A stretch of 64,000 nt of DNA from JBBRMW01 sp965246845 (GTDB lineage: Bacteria > Chloroflexota > Anaerolineae > Aggregatilineales > UBA2796). The stretch spans positions 248,001-312,000 of the forward strand of contig CBDFFR010000005.1 in NCBI GenBank assembly GCA_965246845.1. Reading direction: 5' to 3'. The notes below the pieces were generated by a model that made no database searches, had not been told where the DNA came from, and worked only from the letters and a program-made list of their open reading frames with translations. Positions 41,425-51,051 of the stretch are shown piece by piece; positions within the stretch are counted from its first letter, which is position 1; every line of letters begins with the position of its first letter. The position numbers were made by a program, and so were the translations under genes.

Positions 41425-43415
41425 CAGCTATTTTCCTCTTTGATGTCGTGGCGGTAGCTGGCGATGATGCCATGCGCGACGATGCGGATTTCCGAGACGG
41501 CTTCCCCGGTGACGGCTTTCCCAGCGGCGTCGAAGGTCACGGGGAACAATTCGACGCTGTGGATCACCTCGATGCCGGGCATCCCTTGTAGCGCGACAAT
41601 CACATCCGCGACGACCAGCGAGCGGCCAAACGGCCAACCCTTGCCATCCGACCCGCCCGTAATCGGGTTGAGATATTGATACAGGCGTGTTTCCGCGGCC
41701 AGCTTGACCTGATCCGGGATGGAGAAGGCATTCAGGCGCAGCCGAACGCGCGTCGTGACGAAGAAGTAGGCAGGTTGCAGGACATCCAGCCGGGTCGAGA
41801 TCAGGCGGCGATCATCCAGATAGGCTTTGATCGCCGAGCGGACACTATCCGGCAGCGCGAGTTCGGTGGGCGGGATGTACCCGCTCAGGTCCTGCACGCG
41901 CGGGATGACCAGCACCTTCACTTCGCCGCTCGTGACCGTCGGCGGTTGCAGGCAGTGGACACGCTGCACGAAGCCGGGCGCGGCTTTCGCGGCGAGGTAT
42001 TCATAGTCACGCGCAGTCACCGCACGGTCGAGCGTGCGCAGGTGGCCGGGGACGCGCATCTTGGCATCTTCGAGGTCTTCCCCGTTGAGGCCGCCGGATG
42101 CCAGACGGCGGTTCGCGACACGCGCAATATAGGGGATGCTGGTACGCAGTACATTGAGCTGATGTCCCTGTACGTTGCCCACCACGCCGCCGCCATAACG
42201 GTAGCGCGACATCACGATCATCGCCGAACGTGGCGGTATCGCGCCGTAACGCTTGACCGAACCATCACGCTGCGGGAGCGCAGGTCCGAACATGACCTCG
42301 CCCGTGTTGCTATCCAGCTTGTAATGCTTGTCATCGGGCAGGCTATCCCCGAAATCGGGGACTTCGACCCATGTTTCGGCAAATTGATTGTTGTGGCGCA
42401 CGATCACGCGCTCGTTATCCATGCGCGGCAGGACGGGCGAGTGTGCGAGGTTAAAGCGCTGACCCGGCGAGCCATCCGAGCGGCCAACCAGTTCATCGAT
42501 CACGAGCGAGCTGTGCGTGATGTCCATCGTGCAGCCCCACGACGCGGCCTCGGCACGACGGATAATCGGCGAGTTGCGATAGCGTGGCACGTTCGGCGGT
42601 GGGTCGATCAGGCGCACGCGCAGCCAATAGGCATCGCGGTCGGCGATCCGGCCTTGTACCATGCGTGGCAGGTGGAGCGACAGCACACCCGGCTGGTTGA
42701 GCGCTTTTGTCTGGTCTTCGTTGAGTTCGCAGGGCGTCCACTCGATGGGTTCGATGTTGCTGAGGACTTCCCAGACGTAAGGAGGCTGCGTCGGGTCCAC
42801 ACCCGCGCCTGCTGCTATCTCGACCTCGAAGTTGAGGCCGAGGATGTGCCGCCCCAAATCCTGATCGAAGCCAAAGTAGAGCGCCTCGCCGACCTGCGGC
42901 GGGTTGGTGAAGGCCGAAAAGCCCTCGAACCCGGCTGTCAGACGGCGCAGGTCCTGCGGCACATACGAGCGCCCTTCGCCCGCACGCGCACCCGGCTTGC
43001 TGACGAGAACCGCCTTCATATTAGGGACATGGATCGTGAACGACTCCGCCGTACTGAAGGTGACGGGCGTTTCGTTCTCGGTGCGCGTCGTGGAAACTTC
43101 GACACCGAGGGGGATCGTAAGTTCGTAGGCTTGTGGTATGGAGAGCCAGAATGTTTCCTCGGCGCGGGCGGGTTCCGGCTCGCGCAGGTACATCCCAATC
43201 AGTTCCATGAACTTGATATAGTGCCGCTCCGGGATACGGTTCATCCGGTACAGCATAATATCGATCAGGTACGAGAACAGCTCGATCAGCGTGATGCCCG
43301 GATCGCTCAGGTTGTGGTCGGTCCACTCCGGGGTATATAGCGGAATGCGACGACGCGCCTCTTCTACGAGGTCTTCAAAACTACGGTCGTCTAAACGGGG
43401 CGCGATGAGTGGCAT
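41424..43415 (-). CDS. eCIS baseplate J-like protein (Afp11-like)
   Basis: A 663-residue wedge protein: LDDRSFEDLVEEARRRIPLYTPEWTDHNLSDPGITLIELFSYLID at the start (residues 8-52) is the conserved baseplate J N-terminus; NGEDLEDAKMRVPGHLRTLDRAVTARDYEYLA near residue 430 is the second hallmark. It should link the central hub to the sheath. Set between gp25 and the FHA-tail protein, as in other injection systems. Confidence 0.9.
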   Translation of the reverse strand: MPLIAPRLDDRSFEDLVEEARRRIPLYTPEWTDHNLSDPGITLIELFSYLIDIMLYRMNRIPERHYIKFMELIGMYLREPEPARAEETFWLSIPQAYELTIPLGVEVSTTRTENETPVTFSTAESFTIHVPNMKAVLVSKPGARAGEGRSYVPQDLRRLTAGFEGFSAFTNPPQVGEALYFGFDQDLGRHILGLNFEVEIAAGAGVDPTQPPYVWEVLSNIEPIEWTPCELNEDQTKALNQPGVLSLHLPRMVQGRIADRDAYWLRVRLIDPPPNVPRYRNSPIIRRAEAASWGCTMDITHSSLVIDELVGRSDGSPGQRFNLAHSPVLPRMDNERVIVRHNNQFAETWVEVPDFGDSLPDDKHYKLDSNTGEVMFGPALPQRDGSVKRYGAIPPRSAMIVMSRYRYGGGVVGNVQGHQLNVLRTSIPYIARVANRRLASGGLNGEDLEDAKMRVPGHLRTLDRAVTARDYEYLAAKAAPGFVQRVHCLQPPTVTSGEVKVLVIPRVQDLSGYIPPTELALPDSVRSAIKAYLDDRRLISTRLDVLQPAYFFVTTRVRLRLNAFSIPDQVKLAAETRLYQYLNPITGGSDGKGWPFGRSLVVADVIVALQGMPGIEVIHSVELFPVTFDAAGKAVTGEAVSEIRIVAHGIIASYRHDIKEENS

Positions 43416-43453
43416 TCAAAAGCTCCTGAATATCATTTTGCGCCCCGATGTAC

Positions 43454-43849
43454 TCAGGGCAGAAGATAGAATGGAAACACGAGACTGCGTTCGTCGCTGG
43501 TCGATTTTACTTCATAATCGATTTCGATGAGCAGTACGCCCAATTTTCCGTTGCTGGGGATCACGTTTACCGTCTTGAGGGTGATGCGTGGCTCCCAGCG
43601 TTCGAGCGCCTGCCGAACGACGGTTTGGACCGCCGCAGCGGTAATGTAATTGCTCGGCGCGAAGATGTAATCGTGAATGTAGCAGCCGAAGTCCGGGCGC
43701 ATCACGCGCTCCCCCGGCGCAGTGCCGAGGATAACATAAATCGCCTGCTGAATTTCATTGTATTCGGCGGTCAACGCGAGTTCACCGCGAGCGTCGATTT
43801 GCGGGGGGAACGCGATACCATTCCCGACCAGTTCCTTGAATGTCGCCAT
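43454..43849 (-). CDS. eCIS gp25/GPW-family baseplate protein (Afp9-like)
   Basis: A 131-residue gp25-like protein (NGIAFPPQIDARGELALTAEY, IQQAIYVILGTAPGERVMRPDFGC, VRQALERWEPRI). The EPR-type motif of gp25 is partly kept. It nucleates sheath polymerisation at the baseplate. It starts 11 bp after the VgrG-like gene. Confidence 0.9.
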   Translation of the reverse strand: MATFKELVGNGIAFPPQIDARGELALTAEYNEIQQAIYVILGTAPGERVMRPDFGCYIHDYIFAPSNYITAAAVQTVVRQALERWEPRITLKTVNVIPSNGKLGVLLIEIDYEVKSTSDERSLVFPFYLLP

Positions 43850-43860
43850 CGTTCCCTCCC

Positions 43861-45660
43861 CTAGTTGATGTTGACGATTGCGCCGCGTATCGTCAATGGC
43901 CCACTTGCGCTCACTTCGGCCATCGATTGACCCTTCGCCGTGAGAGTTAACCCTTCAACGTTGGTGGGTCCGCCCGGTGACTTGAGCGCGGCCTGCGTCT
44001 GGCCTTCTGCCGAGAGCTGCATTCCCTTGATCTCGATTTTGCCCGAAGGCGCTTCGATAGTGATGTTCCCTGTATCGGACTTCATCGAGATGTTCTGCGT
44101 CGCGCCGATGGTTATCTCGCCCTCGGAGTGCATTTCGACTTTCTTGTTCGTGGCGTCGAACTTGATCCAGGTCTGGTCCTTACTGTCGCGAATTTCGATC
44201 CACTCTTCGCTGGCCGTCTCGGTAAAGGTGACCTTGTGACCCTTGCGCGTCTTGATTTGGCGCTTGACCACTGCGCCACTCACGACAACCTGACCAATCG
44301 GAAGCGGCGGAGCATCCTTCCCGTTGTAGACGCTGCCAATGATGTAGGGTCGATTGAAGTCTCCGTGTTCGAAGGCAACCAGCACTTCATCGTCGGGTTC
44401 CGGCACGAAGTAGATACCGCGATCCTTGCCAGCGCCGGGGAAGGCAACACGCGCCCAGTACGACTCTTCTGCGGAGTCATCGAGCCATGGGAACTTCACC
44501 TTGACCATGCCCTGCTTGAATTCCTCATCATTGTTATTGGTCACAATGCCAATCACGATGCCGCCCCAGGGCTGCGTATCGGTCTTGCCCGGGTCGAGCA
44601 GTGACGAGAGCATGTGCGGCTTCCCGCCTTCTATGCGAAATTGCGTTTTCAGTACGCCGGGCGAAATCTCGTGCCGGACCGCAGAAAGCGTGTAATCCCC
44701 GCCGAACTTTGCCCCGACCCCGGCAATCGTGATTGTCATCCCGGCGTGGAGTGCCGGGTCGCCCGTGCATTCACCTTCGGCCTCGATGAAGCCTTCATTC
44801 GTGCGGTCCATTACGCCCTGCGCAACCCGCGTCGCGTCAGCCTGGCTGTTGACTGGCACGCGCGTGACCAGCCGGGTGGCGCTGCCAATGGAGCTGGCAG
44901 CGCTGGTCCCGCTGCTCTGAACTCCAAGCGTCGGATGTGCCGCGCTGGATGACGCGCTTCCGCTGATCAAGGTTTTGGTTTTCGGGTCCCACCCGCGCAC
45001 GGTAACTTCCGACACCTGGCTGGGAACAGACATACGCGGTGTGAACGACACGAGGGTCTGTCCATAGGTGAGGGTTTTGCCGCCACCCACCGGGGCAATG
45101 GGTTTCTTGAACTTCAGCTTGCCGTCTGCGGTGTGAACGATGTAGCCAATGCGCTCAGCCCGACTTTGCAAAAAGTCAAAATCGGTCTGTGCGCTTTGAA
45201 ATACCTGCTTGAAAACTTCGGTTGTTGCGTCTACGTCCGTCTGCAGACCGTTGCTGGAAGCGATTTGTGAAGCGATGTCGCTGTCTTTAGTTTCCACCCA
45301 CGCTTTTGTTTTCGTACCGCGATGCAGCTTATACGCCTTGTCGTAGCCGCGTAGCACCACGCTCATGCTGTTGTTCTCGAACTGCGGTTCGATGTCCGTG
45401 ATGTCGCCCTTCATGAGTGTAACCAGCGTACCTGCTTCACTTGTCGCGCCGATTTCAACCTCGGTTCCGAGATCATAAATCCAGGCATCGAACTCGGTAT
45501 CCAGCAGTTCGGAAATGTGCAGCTCGAACATATCCGGGACGTGAAGACTGCTATCCACAACGATCAACCGAATCTTCTTTAGTTTTTCCTCGTCAAGCGC
45601 CTGTCCGTTTATCTTGACAGATGCCTGATCTCTGGCCGCTTCATATCCGGATGCTGGCAT
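43861..45660 (-). CDS. eCIS VgrG-like spike protein (Afp8-like)
   Basis: A 599-residue spike. The N-terminal half is a phage late-control D/gp27-like domain (FELHISELLDTEFDAW, FQSAQTDFDFLQSRAERIGYIVH), the central part a gp5-like OB fold (GIVIGIVTNNNDEEFKQGMVKVKFPWL, SYWARVAFPGAGKDRG), and the C-terminus a beta-helix (GEITIGATQNISMKSDTGNITIEAPSGK). Forms the trimeric central hub. No PAAR tip gene follows; gp25 is next, so the tip may be missing or supplied from elsewhere. Confidence 0.9.
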   Translation of the reverse strand: MPASGYEAARDQASVKINGQALDEEKLKKIRLIVVDSSLHVPDMFELHISELLDTEFDAWIYDLGTEVEIGATSEAGTLVTLMKGDITDIEPQFENNSMSVVLRGYDKAYKLHRGTKTKAWVETKDSDIASQIASSNGLQTDVDATTEVFKQVFQSAQTDFDFLQSRAERIGYIVHTADGKLKFKKPIAPVGGGKTLTYGQTLVSFTPRMSVPSQVSEVTVRGWDPKTKTLISGSASSSAAHPTLGVQSSGTSAASSIGSATRLVTRVPVNSQADATRVAQGVMDRTNEGFIEAEGECTGDPALHAGMTITIAGVGAKFGGDYTLSAVRHEISPGVLKTQFRIEGGKPHMLSSLLDPGKTDTQPWGGIVIGIVTNNNDEEFKQGMVKVKFPWLDDSAEESYWARVAFPGAGKDRGIYFVPEPDDEVLVAFEHGDFNRPYIIGSVYNGKDAPPLPIGQVVVSGAVVKRQIKTRKGHKVTFTETASEEWIEIRDSKDQTWIKFDATNKKVEMHSEGEITIGATQNISMKSDTGNITIEAPSGKIEIKGMQLSAEGQTQAALKSPGGPTNVEGLTLTAKGQSMAEVSASGPLTIRGAIVNIN

Positions 45661-45684
45661 TGTTGAACAACCTTTGTGTTATCG

Positions 45685-46419
45685 CTAGGGAGTACGCGGC
45701 TTCTTCAGCGAGATGGAGGCCGAGAAATCGCCAATGGTGACGCTCGCGGAGAATTCCGGCGCAGGGGGTTCGGCTGGCTTCGACGTTGCGACCTTCATGA
45801 CCGCACCATTTGTCAATTTCTTCGGGTCTTCAATGTTGTTGACTTCCGCAATCGCGCGCCAGTTGTTGGCATCCCCGGTTGCGCTCGCGGCTATAGTCGC
45901 GAGTGACTTGCTGGCGTCGATCATCTCCGTGCGACCTTCCCAGGTACGCGAAGCCGTTTGCGCGGCGACCACCACATCCGGGCGCTCGATCATGGAGATT
46001 GTCGCCGATGCACGCAGCGGCTTCCCCTCCTTGTCGAACAGGGTAAACTGGAGCTGAACGTTCGTCAGGCGTCCCTTGAACTCGAACGTTCCCCACTTGA
46101 AGATGATGTCCGGTGGCTCGCGGTTGGTTCCGCCCGCCTCGACCGTCATCATTGCGAACAGATTGTCCGTATACTTTGTGACGGGTTCCGCTTCCGGTCC
46201 ATCCTGATACGTGTCGAAGAACAGCTTCACACTGAGTGAACGCGGATCGCCGTTCTTGAACTGGCGGCGCTTCGTCGTCTGCCCGACATCGTTGCCGGGC
46301 GAGTAGTTGTTTGCTTTTGTGAGGGAGTATTCGGATGGATTGAACATGCAATCCACGCGCGGCGAACCGCCATCCTTGTAAATTGCTGCCGGGACCAGCC
46401 CACTACGGGTAACAGCCAT
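45685..46419 (-). CDS. eCIS LysM-domain baseplate protein (Afp7-like)
   Basis: A 244-residue protein with a gp53-like N-terminal domain (DCMFNPSEYSLTKANNYSPG, SLSVKLFFDTYQDG) and a C-terminal LysM-like stretch (SLATIAASATGDANNWRAIAEVNNIEDPKKL). It clamps wedges to the spike in other systems. Twenty-four bp before the VgrG-like gene. Confidence 0.88.
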   Translation of the reverse strand: MAVTRSGLVPAAIYKDGGSPRVDCMFNPSEYSLTKANNYSPGNDVGQTTKRRQFKNGDPRSLSVKLFFDTYQDGPEAEPVTKYTDNLFAMMTVEAGGTNREPPDIIFKWGTFEFKGRLTNVQLQFTLFDKEGKPLRASATISMIERPDVVVAAQTASRTWEGRTEMIDASKSLATIAASATGDANNWRAIAEVNNIEDPKKLTNGAVMKVATSKPAEPPAPEFSASVTIGDFSASISLKKPRTP

Positions 46420-46430
46420 GAGCGACTCTC

Positions 46431-49400
46431 CTAACGCCCGCCTTTGGAGCGGTCTTGTTCAGTACGTAATTTCTTCTTGAGGATTTTGAAGACGGCCTGC
46501 GCCATCGTTTCCACGCTTTCGCTGGATGGTTCCTGTTCGCCTGCCTCGCCGCTGTTGTCGTTTGACTCGACGGGAGCGTCACTAAGCGAACGCTGAATAC
46601 TTCCAGATGCCGATTGTGCGGCAGGTCCACTGCTGCTCTGCGAAGCCGAACGAGAGGCAGGGTTTGCCGCTTCCGGCGACGTGTAAGTTCCACGGGGACG
46701 GGCGATGCGCGTATCCGGCGGCAGGTTCAACAGTTGAAGCAAGCCGGCTTCGGTTTCGCTGGGCGCGCTGCTTTCCCGCTTATCGGAAAGCGTGCGCTGC
46801 ACACCTGTGGTCATTCCCAATGCGCTTGCCAAATCGACTGCATTCAGAGGAAGGCTATCCCCCGCGCTGTTTAGCGCATCTTCTTCGAGTGAGGGCGCGC
46901 TGTCGCTCATCTCACCCGACAGGAATATGCCGCGTGAGCCATCCTGCGCACTCGAAGGCGTTTGCGCGACGCCGCGCGAGGTACGCTGCACCCCCGGCGT
47001 GCGCCGCGCCGGGCGATCCGGCGGCGCTTCCGCGCTCTGAATGGCCGCGTTCACTGCATCCTGATAGGAGTCCGGGCTTGCATAGCCGGACGGTACTTCG
47101 GCGTTGTACGATTCGCTTGTGCCATTCGCCCCGTCATCGCCCAGTTCCGTTTCGGCGCTGTATTCCGTATCAGCGTAGCGTTGTACCGGGGCGTCGCTAC
47201 CTGCGTCATCCGCGAAATCTGCGGTGTGTGCATCCGAGTCAGGTGCATCTGCAAAGCGTCGGGACAGGTTCTGCATCGCGCGCTGCACACGGTTAGGACG
47301 CGCGGCGGGCGTTTCCGGCGAGGCATCAGCCGCTTGCTGACGGGCCGGATTGCGCGTCGGCTGGACGGTCGAGATCCGTGCTGTGGAGGTCGAGCGCGGC
47401 GCGTCCCTGCCTGCCGCCGGATTTTGACCGGAACGCGAGCGCGGGTTGCTGCCTTGCGGTGGCGTATCCATCGTGGAAGGCGCTTCGGCAGCCCGTATCG
47501 CGTCGTTGACTGCGGCCTGATAGCTGTCCTCATCGGCATACGCTTCCGGGTAGCGCTGCACAGCGGCTTGCGTGGCGCCTGCAGTTCCGGGCATGACCGG
47601 ACCCGTGGGGTCGGAAATGCCGGGCAGGATTGGGTCGGAGATGCCGGGCTGCGGCGGGTCAGAGATACCCGGCAGGGATGGGTCCTCAACGCCAGGATAG
47701 GGCGGGTCGGAAATATCCGGTTGGGGCGGGTCTATAGGTGGGTAGAGCGGCGGGCGGTCCGGCTCACTATCAGGCGGCATGACCGGGTTTGTATCAGGCT
47801 CGCGAATTGTTGGGACTTCCGCACGCAAGAGCTGGACCATGTTACGCGGATTACCTGCACTGCGGCGGCGCGGCTGCTCGACGATCATGTCAGCAACGTC
47901 ATTCGATACGGGCGCGGCCTCGGCCTGGCTTGCCGCCTGTTCGATGGCGGCCTGATAATCTTCGGCGCTCGTATAGCCCTGCGGCGTGCGTTGAATGGCC
48001 TGACGCGGCGCGTTCGTGGTCCCGCGAACGGATGGCTCAGAAGCGTTCGCAGCGGTGGGGTTGGATGCGCGCGTATCCGGTGCGTTTGCGGGCTGCTCTA
48101 CATCCGGCGTGTTCCGGGATGGTGTGCGCTGCACTCGCTCATTACGTGGCGCAGCGCTTTCAACCGCATCTTGTTCGACACCGGACGCAGCCTGTTCGGG
48201 GCTTGCAGCAGGGGTGAACGCTTCGGCGTCGAATGGTTCGCTCACGGTATCCTGAGCGGGCGCGTCACGCCGGGACGTGCGCTGTACCTGACGCGGCGCG
48301 CGCGTCTGTGCAGTGGTATTGTCGAGTGCGGACGGCGCTTCAGCGGCACGGATCGCGGCAGTCACCGCGTCATTGTACTGGTCGGAGTCAGCATAGCCGG
48401 ATGGCGCTTCGACGGCGCTTCGCTCATCTGCAATGTCGTCGGAAGGGGCGCGCTGGACAAATGGCACTTCCTGCGCAGGTGTGTTCGGACTGTATTCCGT
48501 CGGAGTGCTGTAACCGGCTTGAGTCTGCGGCTCGAATGTCGCTGTGCTTGCATCGAATGCTGCCGGAGTAGCCGCCTCATTTACGCTGCTATCTTCGTCC
48601 TGAATAGCGGCGGGCGTGCGGCGAATTGTAGTAGAACGCGCCAGAGGCCGGGCAGCTTGTGCGGGTGAAGCCAGGCTATCGGAAGGTGCTTCGCTCGCGG
48701 TGTCAATGAACGTGTTCGACTCGTCCGTGGAAGACGCAGCAGTGTTTTGATAGTCGGAATGATCAGGCGCAACTCTGCCATTGTCATTTTGCGCGGAGGG
48801 CGGCGAACGCCGTACAGCCGGGCGCGGGTCGGTTGCTTGCGTGGATGCGGACGTGCGCTGTACTGCCGGACGTGGCTGTGAATCTGCTGCGCGTCGCGAA
48901 ACGCTGGGTGGCGTCGACTCCACTGCAGTCGAAGATGCGTCCGGCGCTTCGGCAGCGCGGATTGCCGAGTTCAACGCCGATGTGTAACTTTCCGCGTCAG
49001 CATAGCCGCTGGGGACGATGCCCGTTTCCGGTGCGCTGCTCCACTTACCCGCTGATGATTCACGCGCACCGTAATCACGCTGGATGCTCGCCGCGTCTGC
49101 GTCCTGAAAATCACCCGCGACGTCCGGTGTGTCATTGCCGCGTGAATAATTCATGCTATCCGGTGTACGCTGAATGGCCGTCGCGCTCGTATCTGGCAAA
49201 TCATCCGTAAATTCGGCCAAATCGTCGTCGCCCGACAAGTCGGAAGTACCCGGCACGCGCTGGATAGCCGTTGCACCCGGTAAGTTTTCCGCATATTGGG
49301 TCAAATCGTCGTCACCGCCCGAATAATCGGCGGTGTTCGGTGTGCGCTGGATGGCCGTCGCGCTCGTGTCTGGTAAATCATCCGCAAATTCGGCCAAATC

Positions 49401-50567
49401 GTCGTCATCGCCAGCATCCGGTACGCGCTGGATGCGTCCAGGCTGCGCTCCGGCGCTGCGGCTTTGTGCCGGATTAGCGGTGGAACGGTCCGCGCGTGTC
49501 GGCTGGACAGCCGCATTGGACGGTTGAGCAGATGTCCCGCTGCGCTGTGACACAGACGCATCAGCGGTATCGCCGTTATCGGGGGGACCTTCCGCGCGGC
49601 GAATGGCTTCTTCTACCGCGTCCTCATAGGTCCGCTGCACAGGGTCATCCGACGATTGATAATTTTCAAGTGCCGCGAAAAACGAGTCATTACCGGACGG
49701 CTCCGTATCGTCGGCTTGCACGTCGTCGCGGCCTTGCGTCGAAGCGGCGGGGCGCGACTCGCGCGGGGTCGGCGGTGCATAGAGCGCCTGCGCCATGTCG
49801 CGCTGCACAGGTTCACCAAGCGGCTGTGAAGAAGCATCCGCTTCGTCACCAAAAGGCAGCCCCTTCTTCGGCGGCGTCAAGTCGGTAATCAGCGCGCGAC
49901 GGCGAATGCGTGGTGGCTCTGCATCGTCGGCGGGCGGAATCGGCTCGGTTGACGATTTGCCGAGTATTTCCGTCTTCGATTGCGGAATTGCCTCTCCACG
50001 AACAGGCGGCGCTTTGGCGGGGGTACGCTGAACAGCCAAGCGGGGGTCGGTTTTCATGGGCTGCATGATCGGGTCGTTGCCTTCGGCTTGCAATCGCTTG
50101 TGCAAATTCATAATGGCGACCAAATCACCCGGCATCGTGTCGCCTTGATCGAGGCTCTGCCGCGTCGTAAATGGCGAAGCACTTGCGGGCGCATCGCTGG
50201 GTGTTTTCGGTGCGGCAGGAGCGCTCGATTGAGGTTGAGCGGTGCGGCGCACGGGTGCTGCGGGCTGGTTGAGCGGCGCGGCATTCCAATTCGGCGTGCG
50301 GCTCACACGGCGCGGCGCAGCTTGTGGCGCATTGGGGTCCGCGGCTTCGGCACGCCGGATCGCATCCTCAACCGCATCCTGATAGCCATCATCCGGTGCG
50401 CTATCAGTTTCCTGAAAATCGACAGCTTCATCCGTGACTTCTCCGGGAACGTAGCGCTGTACCTGACGCGCGAGCATCCGCTGCACGGCGTTCCGCTGCA
50501 AGTTCATTCCCAGTGTGTTGGGCTTGCGCAGGTTTTCGATTCCAATCGGTTTACGCCGAATAATCAT
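46431..50567 (-). CDS. giant repetitive, disordered eCIS-cluster protein
   Basis: A 1378-residue protein I cannot assign. It is very rich in Ala, Ser, Thr, Pro, Asp and Gln and looks mostly disordered. Seven copies of a ~22-residue helical motif (consensus G/A-Y-x(5)-Y-x2-A-V-x2-A-I-R-x-A-E-A-P; the first two copies shorter) sit at residues 61, 313, 521, 724, 864, 1009 and 1161. About 20 VQR or IQR tripeptides punctuate it, and a triplicated acidic segment (DDDLAEF...AIQRTP) spans 386-469. A Pro-rich DP repeat lies at 940-993. The C-terminus (1352-1378) is a charged amphipathic helix ending GGR. Position between second tube and LysM genes in the eCIS operon. It could be a tape measure, cargo or anchor; undetermined. 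Confidence 0.85.
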   Translation of the reverse strand: MIIRRKPIGIENLRKPNTLGMNLQRNAVQRMLARQVQRYVPGEVTDEAVDFQETDSAPDDGYQDAVEDAIRRAEAADPNAPQAAPRRVSRTPNWNAAPLNQPAAPVRRTAQPQSSAPAAPKTPSDAPASASPFTTRQSLDQGDTMPGDLVAIMNLHKRLQAEGNDPIMQPMKTDPRLAVQRTPAKAPPVRGEAIPQSKTEILGKSSTEPIPPADDAEPPRIRRRALITDLTPPKKGLPFGDEADASSQPLGEPVQRDMAQALYAPPTPRESRPAASTQGRDDVQADDTEPSGNDSFFAALENYQSSDDPVQRTYEDAVEEAIRRAEGPPDNGDTADASVSQRSGTSAQPSNAAVQPTRADRSTANPAQSRSAGAQPGRIQRVPDAGDDDDLAEFADDLPDTSATAIQRTPNTADYSGGDDDLTQYAENLPGATAIQRVPGTSDLSGDDDLAEFTDDLPDTSATAIQRTPDSMNYSRGNDTPDVAGDFQDADAASIQRDYGARESSAGKWSSAPETGIVPSGYADAESYTSALNSAIRAAEAPDASSTAVESTPPSVSRRAADSQPRPAVQRTSASTQATDPRPAVRRSPPSAQNDNGRVAPDHSDYQNTAASSTDESNTFIDTASEAPSDSLASPAQAARPLARSTTIRRTPAAIQDEDSSVNEAATPAAFDASTATFEPQTQAGYSTPTEYSPNTPAQEVPFVQRAPSDDIADERSAVEAPSGYADSDQYNDAVTAAIRAAEAPSALDNTTAQTRAPRQVQRTSRRDAPAQDTVSEPFDAEAFTPAASPEQAASGVEQDAVESAAPRNERVQRTPSRNTPDVEQPANAPDTRASNPTAANASEPSVRGTTNAPRQAIQRTPQGYTSAEDYQAAIEQAASQAEAAPVSNDVADMIVEQPRRRSAGNPRNMVQLLRAEVPTIREPDTNPVMPPDSEPDRPPLYPPIDPPQPDISDPPYPGVEDPSLPGISDPPQPGISDPILPGISDPTGPVMPGTAGATQAAVQRYPEAYADEDSYQAAVNDAIRAAEAPSTMDTPPQGSNPRSRSGQNPAAGRDAPRSTSTARISTVQPTRNPARQQAADASPETPAARPNRVQRAMQNLSRRFADAPDSDAHTADFADDAGSDAPVQRYADTEYSAETELGDDGANGTSESYNAEVPSGYASPDSYQDAVNAAIQSAEAPPDRPARRTPGVQRTSRGVAQTPSSAQDGSRGIFLSGEMSDSAPSLEEDALNSAGDSLPLNAVDLASALGMTTGVQRTLSDKRESSAPSETEAGLLQLLNLPPDTRIARPRGTYTSPEAANPASRSASQSSSGPAAQSASGSIQRSLSDAPVESNDNSGEAGEQEPSSESVETMAQAVFKILKKKLRTEQDRSKGGR
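47022..50387 (-). repeat. seven-copy helical repeat in the giant protein
   Basis: Copies at residues 61-76, 313-330, 521-542, 724-745, 864-886, 1009-1030 and 1161-1182, each about 16-23 codons with the pattern Y-x2-A-V/I-x2-A-I-x-x-A-E-A; the first two are truncated at their left end. Spacings fall from about 250 to 140 residues along the chain. Confidence 0.85.
49164..49412 (-). repeat. triplicated acidic segment in the giant protein
   Basis: Three ~24-codon units (residues 386-410, 417-439, 445-469), each an Asp-rich run, then AEF/QYA and ending in AIQR(T/V)P. DNA similarity is high, implying recent tandem duplication. Confidence 0.85.
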
Positions 50568-50589
50568 CGCTCAAGTACCCCGTTACTTA

Positions 50590-51048
50590 CTAGGTCGCGC
50601 CGCTCGGCATATAGGCAAAGCTGACACCGTGATGTGCGAGTTCCAATGTTTCAATAGCCACTGCGTTTTCGCTCGCGCGCAGCGAAGGACCGCTCCACTT
50701 AATCGGAAACGCGCGCTCCAGATCGAAGCGGTAAATCGGCTTGCCGTTGATATTACATACAATGACACCGACCGAGCGGTACATCTGCGCTGCCGGGAGC
50801 GCGTTCATCATCGTCCCATAAGCCCACGCAAGCAGTTGGTCATTGAGGACCAGACCATGTTTCAGGGTCAGGTTGCTCGGCTTGCCGCGTCCAGGTATGT
50901 TGTGAATATAGTTGTTGTTTCCACCGTCTTTGACCTGCTCGGTTTCAATCTCGAAGCTCGGCAGATCGCATTCGGTGAATGCACCAATCTTTTGTCCATC
51001 GAGTTCGACGGTGAACCGAAATGAGGCAATCATATCCATTTGAGGCAT
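50590..51048 (-). CDS. eCIS tube protein, gp19-like, second copy
   Basis: A 152-residue T4 gp19/Afp5-like tube protein (FRFTVELDGQKIGAFTECDLPSFEIE, IPGRGKPSNLTLKHGLVLNDQLLAWAYG, YRFDLERAFPIKWSGPSLRASENAVAIETLELAHHGV). Two gp19 paralogs usually mean a main tube subunit and a tube-baseplate adapter; this one, further from the sheath gene, is the likely adapter. Confidence 0.9.
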   Translation of the reverse strand: MPQMDMIASFRFTVELDGQKIGAFTECDLPSFEIETEQVKDGGNNNYIHNIPGRGKPSNLTLKHGLVLNDQLLAWAYGTMMNALPAAQMYRSVGVIVCNINGKPIYRFDLERAFPIKWSGPSLRASENAVAIETLELAHHGVSFAYMPSGAT

Positions 51049-51051
51049 CGT

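Noticed and set aside
41676..43340. A 554-codon open frame on the plus strand
   Set aside because: Antisense to the baseplate J gene and of shadow-frame composition.
46962..48668. A 568-codon open frame opposite the giant repetitive protein
   Set aside because: Arg/Cys/Gly-rich translation mirrors the repeat DNA on the other strand; the minus-strand frame shows coherent protein repeats and operon position.
46431..50567. CRISPR-like array, because of regularly spaced repeats
   Set aside because: The repeats are degenerate at the DNA level, in frame, and encode a conserved helix; spacing is 420-750 bp and no cas gene is present.
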